A stretch of 64,000 nucleotides of DNA from Colletotrichum lupini (GCF_023278565.1 NC_064681.1:186001-250000), one strand, 5' to 3'; shown: positions 11,260 through 23,768, numbered from the stretch's first letter. Notes: generated from the letters alone by a model not told the origin. Numbers and translations: made by a program.

Positions 11260-13661
11260 CTTGTCCGTGTTTTCGTACCTAAATATGTGTTAGCGATGCA
11301 AAACCCTCATGGTCAAGCTGTCTAAGGTCTCTTACCGCTGCTAGAATGCCTCCCACTTCACGTTATTACGTTGTTACACAAAAGTGACAGTGTCTAGAAG
11401 GGGAGACACGATGTTTTGGACGGTTAAAAGGGAGCAAAGACAATCTTGATCGCTCAGGCTAATGGTACATATCGAGGCAGCAAGCAATTAAAGAACATAG
11501 GAGCGTCTGCCATTAATATTCACATTCGACCCTGTCTTTTGGATGAGAGACTGTGTCCTAGGAACACAACTGGATGACTTTAGTTCAAATCGTGCTGTCG
11601 GTGCGACACTCGGCGCAGGGGAACTCATCTGAACTTCGGTAAGTTGAACTATCCAGTTGGTTTGGTTTCAAGCTTTTTACACACGAACCACTTACGTCCA
11701 GTTGACAGGAATGAAACAGAGTTAAAGTCTACGTCTGATGACCGCGACTCATTGCTAATAATAGCATTACTCACAGACAAAGGGCACATAGCGTCGACGT
11801 TCCGAGGCTGCATGGAATATCTCCTCCCAATGCCATTCAAGTTTTTGATCGAGCACCCCCGCAGTAGGAGATGGTGTTCAAGCTTAGAGAAGTAGTTGTA
11901 ATCCTCTATCCGACTCATCCACCCGGCGTCAAGCAATTGCTGCAGCATTCGGCCCATATGGAGGGATTACTTATATTTAGAATGCAGGTAGCATAAGGTA
12001 GTCCAAAAATTGGCTTTGACTGACAACGACGACGGCACTTTGGCCCTCGATCGTCGTAGGCAGTATGTTCAAGTCAGAGTACTTGAGGAACTATTGACAG
12101 CATCTTGCTAACAAGTTGAGGCTACTGCAGAGCTTGCAAGTGGTTGGCGATTTGAGGCGGTACTGCCCGGCGCAAAGCTCCTCACAATCACGGTAGGTTC
12201 AAATGCCCACATCAATACCCACCATCACATCTCGATCGGGAGCTTGAAACAATGTTCGACGTGATGCTACGTCTAGATCAAGGTTCATCTCCGCTTTTTC
12301 GATCTGCGAGAGGCATTCCGGAAGACGGAGGTTGCACAGGCGAGTCACGACCTTACCCCTTCCCAGTACGACTGGTGCAGTCAGTTGATGTTTCAAATCG
12401 GGCTTGCGGTAACATTGTCGCTGTCTTATCATTGATTGGCCGTTCATCCGTCGTCGATATGGATCCATCTGTAAGCTGATGGGTATCTAGCCTCTCTTTT
12501 TTGTTTTTGGGGCACTTGAGCTGCCACTCGCCAGAGCTCAAGGGATGCAGAGATCTGCCAATGGAGAAAGAATAGAGGTTCCTCAAATCATAGGGTTACC
12601 CAGATACGCTTTTTGAAAAGGGCATGTGCCTCGATTGTTAACATTCACTAGCTCGCAACCTTTTCCAAGGTTATGATCGCTTCTCTCTAGATGGGTGTGC
12701 AGCCTTTGCACTGGATCGAACCACTGCCCGCCCAAGGGCTGGTGCCATCTTGAAAGGATTGCCATTTGGTCTCGGAAACATTCTGCCATCCAGTCTTAGT
12801 GCTATTTAAATGTCAGGCTCAGTTATCGACAAGCATCAAATAGCTCAAGAATGCGCCAAACGGTGAGGTGGGTATTGCTAAGCCATACTAGAATTTGGTT
12901 TAGCCACGAATGAGAACAGGTGATCATCGGGAGGGTCGAGCCGGGGGAACATGTTTCATTTGCGCACCATAACCTGTAGGCTTGGCCCACTCAGCCCATT
13001 AAATCGACGACAAGGCGGACAGACCACTCGGCATCAGACAACCCGGCGGTTGACTATCCGGGGATAGGTGACGCGTCGGTAAGCCATCCGGAGGCGGCTG
13101 AATGGCAAAGTTGCTCCGCCAAAGTTCTGATGGAAAGTAACAATGCAGTCCGGCGACTTTAATCGTCGGGGGTTTCCCGGGACCGGCTGGACTATTGCGG
13201 AGGTGGGGTATTATCGCGTTCCGCACGGTAGTACACGGCACGGTCCGATTTGAAATGTTATAAATGGCGTACGCCGATGATAGTAGATCTTGTTGGTGAG
13301 TTGAGGACTTCGTCTGCGATACTGAGGACATTCTGATGCTTCCATAAGATACATTACCTATGTCTTGTATGAAATGATTGGGGAAGTGGACATAGGTGTG
13401 CAAGTAGCACATGCGGCAAAGGTACCTGGCTCATCAATCATGTCACACAATTTTGACCTCACCATGACATAATATCACTCAACAAGCACAAGCTGCATCA
13501 AGCAAAAAGGTTGGTCAACAGAAACAAGAATATTTCCCCAGGTGAATCGCGTCACCGTAGAGTCCAGGTATACCGAGAAGAATCGCCGTGGCCCTGACAT
13601 TTCCAGATTGACCGCACCAAGGAAGGTCTGTACGATACACGGGCGAGAGCCAAACCTGGAA
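11260..13661. other. 2.4 kb without a firmly supported gene
   Basis: Contains a possible 5' UTR intron of the proline-rich gene (11279-11335) and scattered short frames: 11649-11957 minus (102 aa, ATG start), 12199-12468 minus, 12583-12789 minus and 12999-13412 minus. The frames overlap similar ones on the other strand and show no domain. Composition is normal and not RIP-like. Confidence 0.4.
12999..13412 (-). CDS. Doubtful hypothetical ORF
   Basis: 137-residue ATG-started frame, the longest in the gap upstream of the proline-rich gene. Its composition is mixed and Ser/Pro-rich, with no signal peptide, membrane segment or motif that I recognise. It could be a real small gene, an exon or chance. 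Listed only because it has an ATG and is longer than its neighbours. Confidence 0.2.
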   Translation of the reverse strand: MCYLHTYVHFPNHFIQDIGNVSYGSIRMSSVSQTKSSTHQQDLLSSAYAIYNISNRTVPCTTVRNAIIPHLRNSPAGPGKPPTIKVAGLHCYFPSELWRSNFAIQPPPDGLPTRHLSPDSQPPGCLMPSGLSALSSI

Positions 13662-14721
13662 TCATGGAGCGCTCGAATTCGCGGTTTTCCTTCCAATCTC
13701 TGTCCAATGTCCTTTGATACCTGCCATTTCTCCAGTGGTTAAACGGATCCCAAACCACTCCTCCAGCGCCTTGACCCTGTCGCTCTCGTCTTGACAGTCT
13801 TCAACCACACGAGTCTTCCCTCCCATGTTCTCCTTCAGAATAGAGCCCACCAACATCCTCTTGCCGACAATCTCTCCATCATCTTTAGCCCCATCGTTGA
13901 GAGTTTCCCTCTTTCTGAGAAACTTAACAACTAATGGGCAAAATCTCTGGAAAGAGTGAGGTGACGTGCTTGTGTACCAGTTCATGACTTTGAAGTCCGG
14001 TTCCAAGAATTCCTGCTCGGAGAAGGCGTAAAAGGAGTTCCACTCCTTTGCTGGTCCGTTTCGGTACTGGTAAATCCAGAGCTTTGAAGCTTCTGTTCGA
14101 AAAACTTGATTCGGAATGTGGCCACGCACTAAGCGGACCTCTTGGGTACCAAGATTTCGTAATACTTGATCATGCTTCAAGGGGAGTGGCTTGGTGGCGC
14201 CGTCACCTCCAAATGCTACATCAATCATGTACTGGGTTTTGTCTGGGAGGCCTACAAGGCTGACCATGTGTGTACTGACGAATATGAGCTGATAACCTAG
14301 GAATTGGAAGATCTAGCAGACGCGGTACAGTTACTTACTAGCCAATGTAGTCACCGCTAGGCACACCATCCTTCCGCAATCGGATTCGAACCCCAGTCAT
14401 GTATGCCTGGAACCCAAGTGTCCTCAGAACATGGTTCATCAGAATACTGACTTCCATGCAGTAACCACCTCGGCCCCGACCGCCTGTGACTAACTTCTCA
14501 AACAGTAGCTGAGGGTCTAGCTCAACCAGCCGCGATTCGGAGTAGTGCAAAGACAGATTCTCATAAGGAATGGTTGAGATGGTGTGTACGTGGAGGGCGG
14601 TGAGATAAGCTAGATTACGAACCGGCCTGTTGCATTGCCTGTACTTTGTAGGGAGACAGATGAGCTCTTCGAAGAGAGCTACCTGTTCCTGGTTATAGGC
14701 TGATTTTGAGAGTTCCGTCAT
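13662..14721 (-). CDS. Arylamine N-acetyltransferase
   Basis: Cytosolic acetyl-CoA (or malonyl/propionyl-CoA) dependent N-acyltransferase for arylamines and related xenobiotics. Exon 1 is 14721-14339 and exon 2 is 14274-13662, with a 64-bp intron (GTAAGT...GTCAG). The product is about 331 residues, normal for fungal NATs. The open frame upstream begins with TTG, so I chose the ATG two codons later. The Cys-His-Asp triad is visible: Cys88 in RGGYC, His130 in YTHM (created by the splice, which supports it) and Asp146 in MIDVAFGG. The C-terminal third is the variable lid region. In Fusarium, NATs of this family detoxify plant benzoxazolinone products; a similar role here is inference. It does not appear to be operonically or divergently paired with a recognised partner. 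Confidence 0.9.
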
Positions 14722-16064
14722 TATCAAATAGATTTGCCGCAGAAAGATGAAGGTCGTTGAGATTCAAGTTGTAGCTGTGAGGTTTTATGTCGGTAGGTCA
14801 CAATACCTGAATTTGTTAAGCATCGGAGCGATCAAGGATCATTGAGTCACACGAACTTTTCGCGAATGATCGTCCCGGTGGAACCCGAAGGTATGCCAAC
14901 ACTAGTCCAAAATTGTTTCAAAACATAATTGGCAAGGTATGAATGACTCGATTCAATCCTCTATCAACTCGAACTCATTGTCAGTTGCTGCTGAGCATAA
15001 CTAACATTGTTCGTGGAGGATAGAGACAAGGAACCGGTTCCTTAATGAACGAAAAGTTATTATCGCCACTGTGCGGAGACCTGGATTGGCCACAAGCTAT
15101 CGTCGTCTCAAACTCGCAAGCTAAGAACATCACGTTGCCCCCGTAGTCACTTTGCCAAACCTCTTAGAATAAGCTATGGCCGACCGTTGATGAAATCTAT
15201 AGTCCGAACTTGCGGTCAAAGCATCATTCGATCTTCATTGTGAATAATCCATATGCGAAAAGTATACACATATATCGATGTTTAATCAAACAATGCAGCA
15301 TGCTGCAAAGAACCTAAAGTCCGATCGAGCACTGGACCACGGGAACAAAGTAGGGACGTTCTCCTTCTCTCCACCTATCTTCATGCGAAATTTAGCAGCA
15401 AAAAAAAGGTAGGACGAAGGTGAAAGATCTTTCACCATTGGCGATAATATGGGCAACGCTACGTCATTAAACGCTAAGTTCCAGCTTACAATGGTGTCAA
15501 GTCGGTCTATATCTGTGCTTTAGGAGCTTCTTCAGGTTAACTAAGCTTCAATTGGATCCGTACGTCGTGTCAATAATCAATAATACCCATCTTTGCGTCA
15601 TTTCCTAGTTCCAGATCTCATGGTCGCAATATCTGACCCAACCTGAACCAATTACCGAATTTACCGTGTCATCAACTTACGATGAATAAACCATATGACA
15701 ATTGCCGGACGAAAAAACACTTTGGCCCCAGTATTGATCACCTGGGCACGGGTTGAAAAGTTGGTCTTGGCCAGAAGAAAAGGTGCAGCGTACCTCGTGA
15801 CGAATGGCACCGGATCGAGTCCAAAATTCCCGAAGCAATCACCTTATATTCATTTTCTCCGTTCAAAAACTCCTTTACTAGAGACGTAGTAGCGGCACTG
15901 TCATAGTCGGAGAGATACCGACGCTAATATGTACATTGTAAGATCCAGAAGGTTGCAGCGCACTTTGACACGGAAATTGGCCTGCCTAGATAAAATGGTC
16001 TGCCGAATTGGCTGAGCCACCAGAAGAAGCTCTTCGCGTCCGTTCCTCATCAATTTAGAAGACT
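14722..16064. other. Intergenic DNA between NAT and GH16 genes
   Basis: 1.3 kb separating the start of the minus-strand NAT gene from the stop of the minus-strand GH16 gene, so it holds the NAT promoter. One 64-codon plus-strand frame at 15695-15889 has no recognisable content. Nothing else seen. Confidence 0.4.
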
Positions 16065-17007
16065 TCAAGCATTGTATACAGCGATATACTCAGCTTGGAG
16101 AGTACCTCCAGAGATTGTGTTCGCAAGAGGCGTGGTGCTCCCGTAGTTGTTGTTCGGGAATGCACCGCCAATTGCGAGATTCAGCAGAATGAAGTGAGGC
16201 GAGTGGACCGCCTGGGTCCAAACGTCTGCGGGCAAATCGGTCTCGACGACTTGCCAGAACAGGATGCCATCAACGAACCATCTTACAGCCTCAAGCTCAG
16301 CGGTGCGGTCAACTTCGAGGGTGTAGGTGTGGAAGTTGCCCTGGCAGGCACTGTTGGGGCACTCGCGGCTCCCAACAAGACCATCAGTCTCTTTGCAGGG
16401 ACCTCCGGGGTTGACACCGCAGTGCATGACACCCCAAACGCGGTTGATGCCGTTGACGTTCTCCATGATATCAAATTCCCCAATGGCCGGCCAGTTCCTT
16501 ACATCAATGTCAGTACATAGCTTGACACCGCGCCCTTACTTTCGTGACTCACCAATAGTTACCGCGGTATGCATTCCCAAGAGTCCAAAATGCTGGCCAA
16601 TAGCCAATACCATTGCTACCAACCACGGGCAGATTAAGGCTGGCTTGGACACGCATCTTGCCACCAGCTTGAGCCATGAAGTCTCCACGCTGAGACTCGA
16701 TACGAGCAGATGTCCATGAACCAGATGAAGCTTTAATGGCTGTAATCTGCAGAGCTCCATTTCCGTTGAGGCGAAGATTGTTGACGCTGCTCGTATAGGT
16801 CTGGATTTCTCCGGTACCCCAGTTGGCAGGCCCGCCAGGATAGGAAGTGCCGGTGTCGATGATCCAGTTGCCGGTATTGGGCAAACTGTTCGCAGAGCCG
16901 ACAAAGTCGTCACTCCACGTGAGACTGAAGCCAGGGATTGTTGGAACTGCACCATGAACAGCGGTCAGACCAACGGCGAGAGCCGCAACGACCTTGTTGA
17001 TCGCCAT
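16065..17007 (-). CDS. Secreted GH16 endo-beta-1,3(4)-glucanase-like glycoside hydrolase
   Basis: Two exons, 17007-16553 and 16497-16065, joined over a 55-bp intron (GTGAGT...TACTGAC branch...GTAAG). The product is about 295 residues. The first 20 residues are a signal peptide ending near HGA. The family 16 active site reads GEFDIME, giving nucleophile Glu159, helper Asp161 and acid/base Glu164. The upstream WPAFWTLG-type block and the downstream FHTYTLEV block are typical of laminarinase-like GH16 enzymes. The expected role is extracellular hydrolysis of beta-1,3 or mixed-linked glucan, either for wall remodelling or for feeding. The closing AEYIAVYNA strand is also typical of the family, so the protein appears complete. 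Confidence 0.92.
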
Positions 17008-20000
17008 CGGAATAGATTCGTGATAGTAGTGTCTTAGAAAGAACCCTTAGGAGCTGTGAATCAAAAGAGAGTAATAAGGTGCAATTGGAAATCAAATGAA
17101 GCAAAGGAGGTGTAAATGAGCGATCTGGTTGTCCTCGAGAATGCACAATGCCGTTCTGATTCTCGTCTTCATTTTCCAAGAGAGTTTCTCTCGTTATATA
17201 CTCTCAAGCGTATTTATCCTGCCATCATTCTAGGTGGTCTGCAGCCACATGTCGATGTTCTGGGCTTCATTTCAGTAGATTGAAATAACTGGGTCGACAA
17301 ACACCAGAACTGCCTAGCCCTACACGTCTGGTGGTCCGTTACAACACGACGCGGGGAACACTGCCGAGAACCCCACGATACATGCATGGTGTTGTCTCCT
17401 TTCTGCCCCGCAAGCATTCACATGTCACTATCGAACGATGGTCAAGTACACGGGAGGGAAACGGCCCTTTTCAACTAGTGACCCCCTCTTGAGATGTTAC
17501 CGTAGAAGAAGTTGGGGAAACCCGTTGCGTGAATGGTGGGCTAGAGATGGTAGCCAATATCGATTCGTCTAGCCCCTGGGATGCCCAGACCGACAGTTCG
17601 TCTGATCGTAACTCCTGACAGGCATAGTAGCATCGGGGTTCCCCTTGACAAGATATTGAGTTGTCTCACCCATCCCTACCTTAGGGATCCGATCGAGCAT
17701 CAAGGTCCAAAAGAGCACATTTACAAATGAGCTTTGATTTGGGCTACTAAGAAAGCTTGCGAGTCGCTCGCGGCCAGATCGAACGCATCTCAGTTCACCA
17801 GTCTTCAGGGAGTCGCATTCCCCCGTTGCTGACGGTCAGTTGCGTCGGGCTAGATAGATGAATCTTTTAGGCTAACGGTATACTCCGTACTTGCTGGCAA
17901 AAGGGGAGAAATACATAGAATTATCCTTCCTTGGCGGAGAAAAGATGCCCATGATCCCATGTGGTGTAAAATGCAACCTCACACGTAGGCGGAGTCGTCT
18001 TCTCTTCCCACCTGCTCGGCTCGGGGGTGTCGGCAGCGAGAGCGAGGTGGTCAGCACCTCCAGAGGTGGGCAGTAAGCTGCCTGTAAGCAGAAGTTGGGG
18101 TAAGCTGTAGGCCAAGGAGTACCATTGACGCACGCTAGCATATGTAAGTGTCAATCTGGTACACAGCACCAGGCACGCGAGACCCGAGACATTTACAGGG
18201 CTACAGGATGCCCCAAAATCACCTAATAGCAAGCGGCCGTTTAAGCTTGTTTCCCCGTACCTGTCGATCGGTCGATTGTCGGTTTCTTTCCCCTCATTTC
18301 ACATGACTAGGGAGTATTCATATTTCTGAAATCCCCCCAGCTGCCCAATTCGGCTCAACAGCCGACCGTCTTCGGTGCTTTGCCGGCATCATTCAGATGT
18401 TTTCTCTGCCCATGAATGACCTCCTCGTTATTGCCCCGCTTGAAGCCTGCTCTCGAATCCCTGAGTCAAGCATCCCAAGATCACGCGGGGACGCGGAGAC
18501 GTGAGCTGCTTTGGGGTTAACGAGGGTGGTGAGCAAGGACCATCCCCGGCCTGAGTTGCGGAGCACCATGCCCGCGGGACCGATTGCAGAGAATTTTGAA
18601 GTAATATGGCCGTGAAAAAGAAGGGAGAGAGATTATGAAGACTGTAGTAGGCGTAAGACTTTTCCACAACGGTCCGAATCTCGGTCTTAAAATGCCGCTG
18701 TGCCATCACGAGATCCAGGGTAGCTTCGAGTAAGAGATTTAGAGCCGAGACAACCTGCATGACGATAAAAAAATGGAGTTTAGGGAAACATGGGGTAGTA
18801 TCCGTACTAGTGTTCACATTTGTCGCGCACCAACAGTGATAGACCAGTCAAGTTGAGAAGCCCAGGCTGGATTCTTTCACGTGGAATCGATGAAGATTAC
18901 TGTCACTGATCAATCTTCGCTCGGTGACATGTCGGTAACAGGCAGAATATTCGAATCTAGAAGCATTCCGACGAGGCAAACATCGTCACCTGTGTCGAAA
19001 GCATTTACGCCGTCCGTCCTTCGGCTACCTTGCCACGTTTCAGCAAGCTCCAGCTGGCACTTCCAATTACCCACTCGCAACGCGATGATATTGGAAACTC
19101 TCCTCTGGTTGTTAACATAATGTTTTTCCAGGCCGTGCCGCAATGATATATGTCCATCATCTCGCGAGGCCGACCGTGTCAAAGGGCACGCGAACACAAT
19201 GACGCACCTGAGAAGTTTTACAATACCGCGTGCCGTCCCCGGGCCTCACTGACCCCTCACCTTGAATGAAAAATGCACGCAAATTTTCGGCATTGAACCT
19301 CGCTTCCACTCAATGAGCATTCCATTATCAGAGGATAGAGTGATAGCTTAAGAACCTACATTCAACTTGGTAAGTGGAGGCGCTTCGGTTCGTCCCGCAT
19401 CTGACGTGCAGATGTGGCGTAGAGCTGGCACGACATGCTTCCCATGCTCGGTGCGATTTGGGCCGCAGAATTTGATAAACACAAGGAATGTCTTCCAGTC
19501 CATTGCAACTGGATAATTTAGGTTTGCTTAACCATAAGCCTCCAGGCCGACTTCAAAATCTGTATTTCTCGCGGAGGCCGTTTCACTGTGGATAATGTGG
19601 ATTGAGAGATGAGCCTTGATCGTTCACCAACCTACGTTGACAATGGTCGAACGCATGCTATCCTGCGTCTGCACTGCAAGATGAGCGTCCAAAGTCTCTA
19701 CGGCCTTCCGCTGGCGTAATGCCTCACGCATCAGTCTGAAGCATTGACACGCTGCGTAGGCGGCGAAGTGGTTAAAGTCCGGGTCCGGTGGAAGTACGGC
19801 TCAAAAATTGGTTCTAGTCAAGGTGCAAAATCCGTCCCCTGTCTGTGTTGAAGCTCAGTACTCCGTATCCGTAAGCTAAGGTAATTAATTGAATGACAAA
19901 CTCCGCAGGATGAAATCGGCGGGACTATTCCGCCGGTTTGAGGACGCTAGACAAATCTTCGGCGCGGCTGGCAATAAAAACCAACTGCGCCATACCTCGG

Positions 20001-20399
20001 CACAAATCTCAGATACACACAGTTCCATTGAACGGGCTGATTCTGATCCGATGTAGTGGGGGTCCTTCGTTTCACCGGTGACTCGATCTTTGTAATCAGT
20101 TCTTGATAAGACTAGGCTTGAATGACGCCTGAGGTTAAAGCTCCTATTGTGGGACTGTGGCGGCCATGCGGCGGCGTTTCGTCCGTCAAACCAGCGGAGT
20201 TGAGATTTCACTCAATTGAAGAAGACGATAAGAGCGTGGTTTGATTCAACATTCAAAAGTCGTCACACTCTCCTTTATTCGTAGAAATCGAACTCAACTA
20301 ATTTACTGCTTTGCTTCTGCATCGCCAACCGAGTGAAGCAGATTCGAAATTGACTCCACTCAGATTTCTAGAGAGACCAATCTTCGAAACACAGGAACC
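17008..20399. other. 3.4 kb without a supported gene
   Basis: Holds the presumed promoters of the GH16 gene (left) and of the oxidoreductase (right). Short overlapping frames at 17872-18232, 18428-18817, 18910-19197 and 19885-20211 have no recognisable domains. The 18910-19197 minus frame begins with GTG but looks the most protein-like of them. Two copies of the motif TACTCCGTA occur at 17881-17889 and 19859-19867. Confidence 0.4.
17194..17200 (-). promoter_or_regulatory. TATA-like box upstream of the GH16 gene
   Basis: TATATAA on the minus strand, about 190 bp upstream of the GH16 start codon. Plausible core promoter position; no transcript evidence. Confidence 0.35.
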
Positions 20400-21851
20400 A
20401 TGTCAAACTCGGCAATCGCGAAGCCATTGACGTTAGCATGTGGCCTTACTTTGCCCAACCGCCTCACAAAAGCCGCGATGGCCGAGAACATGGCCGACAG
20501 CGAAGGCTTACCCTCCCCTGCTTTCCATGCACCTTATGCTGAATGGGCCGATGGTGGTTGGGGATTGGTCTTGACCGGTAGGCAAGCTGGCAGCTCTAGA
20601 ATGATACTCACAATAAGATACGGCGACTGACTATTCAACGTGGAAAGGCAACGTGGAAGTCGACCAGAGGTACCTTGGTTCGCCCAAAGACATTGCATAT
20701 AATGATTCTATTCCGTATGAGCGGCAGCTGGATGCCTGGAAGGCCTGGGCGAAGGTCTGCAACAAGAATGGCACCCCGACCATTGTCCAGGTCAACCATC
20801 CTGGCCGCCAATCTCCCCTTGGCGCTGGCAAGCGTGGCTTTTTTGAAAAGGCAATTGCACCCAGTGCGATACCTTTGAACTTTGGGCAAGGTCTTGTCGC
20901 GCGTCTTATCAGCTCTTTGGTCTTCGGTACTCCTCGGCAAATGACTGTTGCTGATATCAAAGATGTTGTTCGTCGCTTCGCCCTGACGGCTAAATTGGCG
21001 TCGGAAGCCGGTTTCGCAGGGATGGAAATTCATGGCGCCCACGGCTACCTGCTAGCTCAATTCATGTCCGAAAAAAGCAACGAGCGAGCCGACGAATACG
21101 GCGGATCACCAGCCGCCCGTGTGAAGATCGTTGTTGAAATCATCCGGGCGATCCGTGAAGTGGTACCGAAGACCTTCTGTGTCGGAATCAAATTCAACTC
21201 GGTTGACCACCAGTCTCAACCTGAGCTCGATGCCTGCATCGAACAGCTCAAGTTGATTACTGATGCTGGGGTTGACTTTTTGGAGGTCAGCGGTGGCACA
21301 TATGAAGACCCCCTGGTAAGTGGCGACTAATCTCATAGTTACCAAGAATGCCTTCCAAGTTAAGATTTCACGCTAACCGAAGTTTTCAAAAAGATGGCTA
21401 CTGGTGTGGCCGATGAAAAGAAGTCAGACCGTACAAAGGCACGCGAAGCTTTCTTCCTTGAGTTCGCTCGGGCGATCCGCCGTGACTTCCCAGATGTTCC
21501 CTTAATGGTGACTGGCGGCTTTCGTAGCCGTCAAGGGATGGAGGCGGCCCTTGCAAACAGAGGCTGCGATCTCATCGGACTAGGCAGGCCTGCAGTGTTG
21601 AACCCGGCACTACCAAAGAATACCATTCTTGCAGCTACTGTCAAGGACGAGGACGCTAAGTTGTACGTGCGCAAGATCGAGGCGCCCTGGTTCACCAAGA
21701 AGTTTGGACTCAAGGCAATTGGCGAGGGCGCTGCGACGGTAAGTCTCAACCCATATAGATGCAACATTGCTTCTCTTTGCGAATCGACTAACGCTCGTTC
21801 ACTTAGGCCTGGTACGGGGCTGAGATACGTAAGCTGGGAAAGGCAGAGTAG
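20400..21851 (+). CDS. Old-yellow-enzyme family NADH:flavin oxidoreductase
   Basis: FMN-dependent ene-reductase/NADH oxidase family protein reducing activated C=C or related electrophilic substrates. Four exons: 20400-20577, 20648-21315, 21394-21738 and 21807-21851. All introns have GTAGG/GTAAGT donors, and the spliced product is about 411 residues, normal for the family. Visible blocks are the N-terminal [14 protein letters not shown] (FMN site), QVNHPGRQ, the active-site stretch [14 protein letters not shown] followed by N.R.DEYGGS, and the C-terminal MVTGGFRSR and [11 protein letters not shown]-phosphate motifs. The last exon encodes only 14 residues including the AWYGAEI end. The single-domain build lacks the C-terminal FAD/NAD domain of bacterial dienoyl-CoA reductases. 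Physiological substrate unknown; fungal relatives act in detoxification and secondary metabolism. Confidence 0.9.
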
Positions 21852-22541
21852 GACCTGAGAAAGAGGTTGAAGATGTGAAGACTTTTGATACCACTGAAGG
21901 CTGAGGGATCGTTGCCGATGCCTTCTTCCACTGCGTCTATCCTTGGTGAGCTACATAATCTGCGAGACGAATGAGACGTAGTCGCATTCTTCATGAACTG
22001 CACGATAGAGTCCCATCACACCTTGTGCTATGGTTATCGGCATCTTACCATGGACAACATTTGAAAAATGTACCGACAATTAGGGTTCATCACTCAATGA
22101 GTATCGCCTTCCGTCTTCCCATATGAACAGATGATACGGAGTAATTTCTAGTGGATATCCCCTCTGGACCCCAGCCAATGATTATAGGCTGCTACCGCTC
22201 TGGTCTATTGACCCCGTGATGTTGGTTCGGCCTACCCCTCATCTCCCAGATTTCCGGTTCTCAGTGGGTTACCGGATTATTATCCTACACTATAGGAACT
22301 CCAATTTCGATACCACCTTCCGGAGCCGTATGCGATTCGCTTGGAGGCCAGAGACTTAAGTAAATCTGGGCTTGTTTTGGTCTCGGTAGATGTTTACGCG
22401 CCCGGGAAACACAGACATGCAGATTCTGCTTGGCCACGTATATTCGAGCAGAGAATTTGAGTGTGTGTATAAATTAACTGGCCGAGACGTTGAAACGTAT
22501 ACCCTTCTTTTACAGACTGCTTTCTATGTCAGGCATTCATC
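21852..22541. other. Intergenic region and promoter of the metallo-beta-lactamase-fold gene
   Basis: Separates two plus-strand genes. Contains the motif TACGGAGTA at 22135-22143 (the reverse complement of TACTCCGTA seen elsewhere) and a TATA box at 22468-22475. No RNA gene seen. Confidence 0.45.
22468..22475 (+). promoter_or_regulatory. TATA box of the metallo-beta-lactamase-fold gene
   Basis: TATAAATT, 74 bp upstream of the ATG at 22542, in a suitable position for a short fungal leader. Confidence 0.5.
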
Positions 22542-23522
22542 ATGAAATCTAACATCTCAACGTTGTGGAGCCTAATGGCTTTGGCGGGTCTTGCCCGCGC
22601 GCAATTTGAAGACTTCTTCAACATTACAGAATTTCCAAAGGAGCAAAAAGACAATGTCACAAAATGGTTAAACGATGCACGAACGCTTGCAGGCCCAGAT
22701 CTGTACCCATATTTTGCACATCGCTGCATTCTCGGCCAAGTCTACCCTGAGCTTTCCTCCGCCACACAGATATCAGGGCTCATTGCCCCTCGCGAGGTCT
22801 TTGACCGATTATATTACATTGGGCAGAGTGCTGTCTCGGCATGGGCTTACAATACTGGTGATGGCCTCGTTGTCTTCGATGCTCTCAACAATGCTGCTGA
22901 GGCCGAAGGCATCCTGATCCCCTCTCTCGAGACACTTGGATTCACTGCCAGCGACATCAAACATCTCGTCATTACCCATGAACATTTTGATCATTATGGC
23001 GGGGCTCGATGGCTTCAAGATAACTATTCCTTCGCCACATACGCCTCAGCTGCGGCTTGGGAAACTCTATCGCAGATTCAGGACGGGCCGATCAAGGACA
23101 GAACCATCTCAGATGGTGACCGACTGACTATCGGCAACGTTACATTCAGCTTTTTCGTGACGCCAGGGCATACACCAGGCACTGTGTCGACAATCTTTGA
23201 AGTATTTGACAAGGGCACAAACCATGTCGCTGGCTTCTATGGCGGCGTTGGCATTCCGAGCAGTGCGTCAGCCAAGGACCAGCAAATCATGTCTTTGAAC
23301 CGATTCGCGGACCTGGCAAAGAAGGCGGATGTGGATACACTCATTGCCAACCACCAGAACCAAGACCGAGCGCTCTATCACTTCGATCTCTTGGATCATA
23401 GACCAGACGGCACTCAACATCCATTTGTCATCGGCACAGACGCCTTCGATCGATATTTGAAAGTGAACAGGCAGTGTGTGAGGGTCAAGGCTGCTAGAGA
23501 TGGGCAGTTTCTGCAAGTCTAG
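22542..23522 (+). CDS. Secreted metallo-beta-lactamase-fold hydrolase
   Basis: Intronless 326-residue protein. Residues 1-20 are a signal peptide with the likely cut after ALAGLARA, so the product probably enters the secretory pathway. The zinc-binding motif THEHFDHYGG gives His146, His148, Asp150 and His151. A second-site His210 lies in TPGHTPGT, and a further His271 lies in the segment ANHQNQD. This order resembles subclass B3-like and other general MBL-fold hydrolases. The family spans lactamases, lactonases and thioesterases, so the substrate cannot be inferred from the motif. The TATA box lies 74 bp upstream. The downstream neighbour is the broken GH127 gene on the opposite strand, tail to tail, 246 bp away. 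Confidence 0.88.
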   Translation: MKSNISTLWSLMALAGLARAQFEDFFNITEFPKEQKDNVTKWLNDARTLAGPDLYPYFAHRCILGQVYPELSSATQISGLIAPREVFDRLYYIGQSAVSAWAYNTGDGLVVFDALNNAAEAEGILIPSLETLGFTASDIKHLVITHEHFDHYGGARWLQDNYSFATYASAAAWETLSQIQDGPIKDRTISDGDRLTIGNVTFSFFVTPGHTPGTVSTIFEVFDKGTNHVAGFYGGVGIPSSASAKDQQIMSLNRFADLAKKADVDTLIANHQNQDRALYHFDLLDHRPDGTQHPFVIGTDAFDRYLKVNRQCVRVKAARDGQFLQV

Positions 23523-23768
23523 CAATGGTCCAACACGGGAATCTCAGTTACAGAATCATAGCCTCGATTTATTCACACACTTATTCTACCCACACTTATG
23601 CAATCGATGGTTTCCCCGATAAGTTGTGGGTGCATTCTCCTTAGTGCCCAAAAAGGTCGAGGTGTTTAAGTATGTACGGGAATGTAATGTGAAAGAGTGG
23701 AATCCGGATGAGTCTCTTCGCATCTCATGCGGGCAAGTTTCCGCTGATGGACCAGTACACGTTATAAT

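Noticed and set aside
10658..11282. Gly-rich, Ala/Val/Glu-rich and Arg/His-rich frames across the G-rich tract
   Set aside because: They are shadows of the polyproline gene; every frame of a GGN array is open. Only the minus frame gains a transmembrane helix by splicing.
11649..12789. Minus-strand frames that might be exons of one gene
   Set aside because: I could not join them with consistent splice sites and frame, and opposite-strand frames of similar length exist.
14372..14396. tRNA-like TTCGAACCCC string
   Set aside because: It lies inside exon 1 of the N-acetyltransferase gene and no cloverleaf can be drawn around it.
18910..19197. 95-codon minus frame that looks protein-like
   Set aside because: It starts with GTG, has no ATG and overlaps a plus-strand frame. 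No domain was recognised, so it was not called as a gene.
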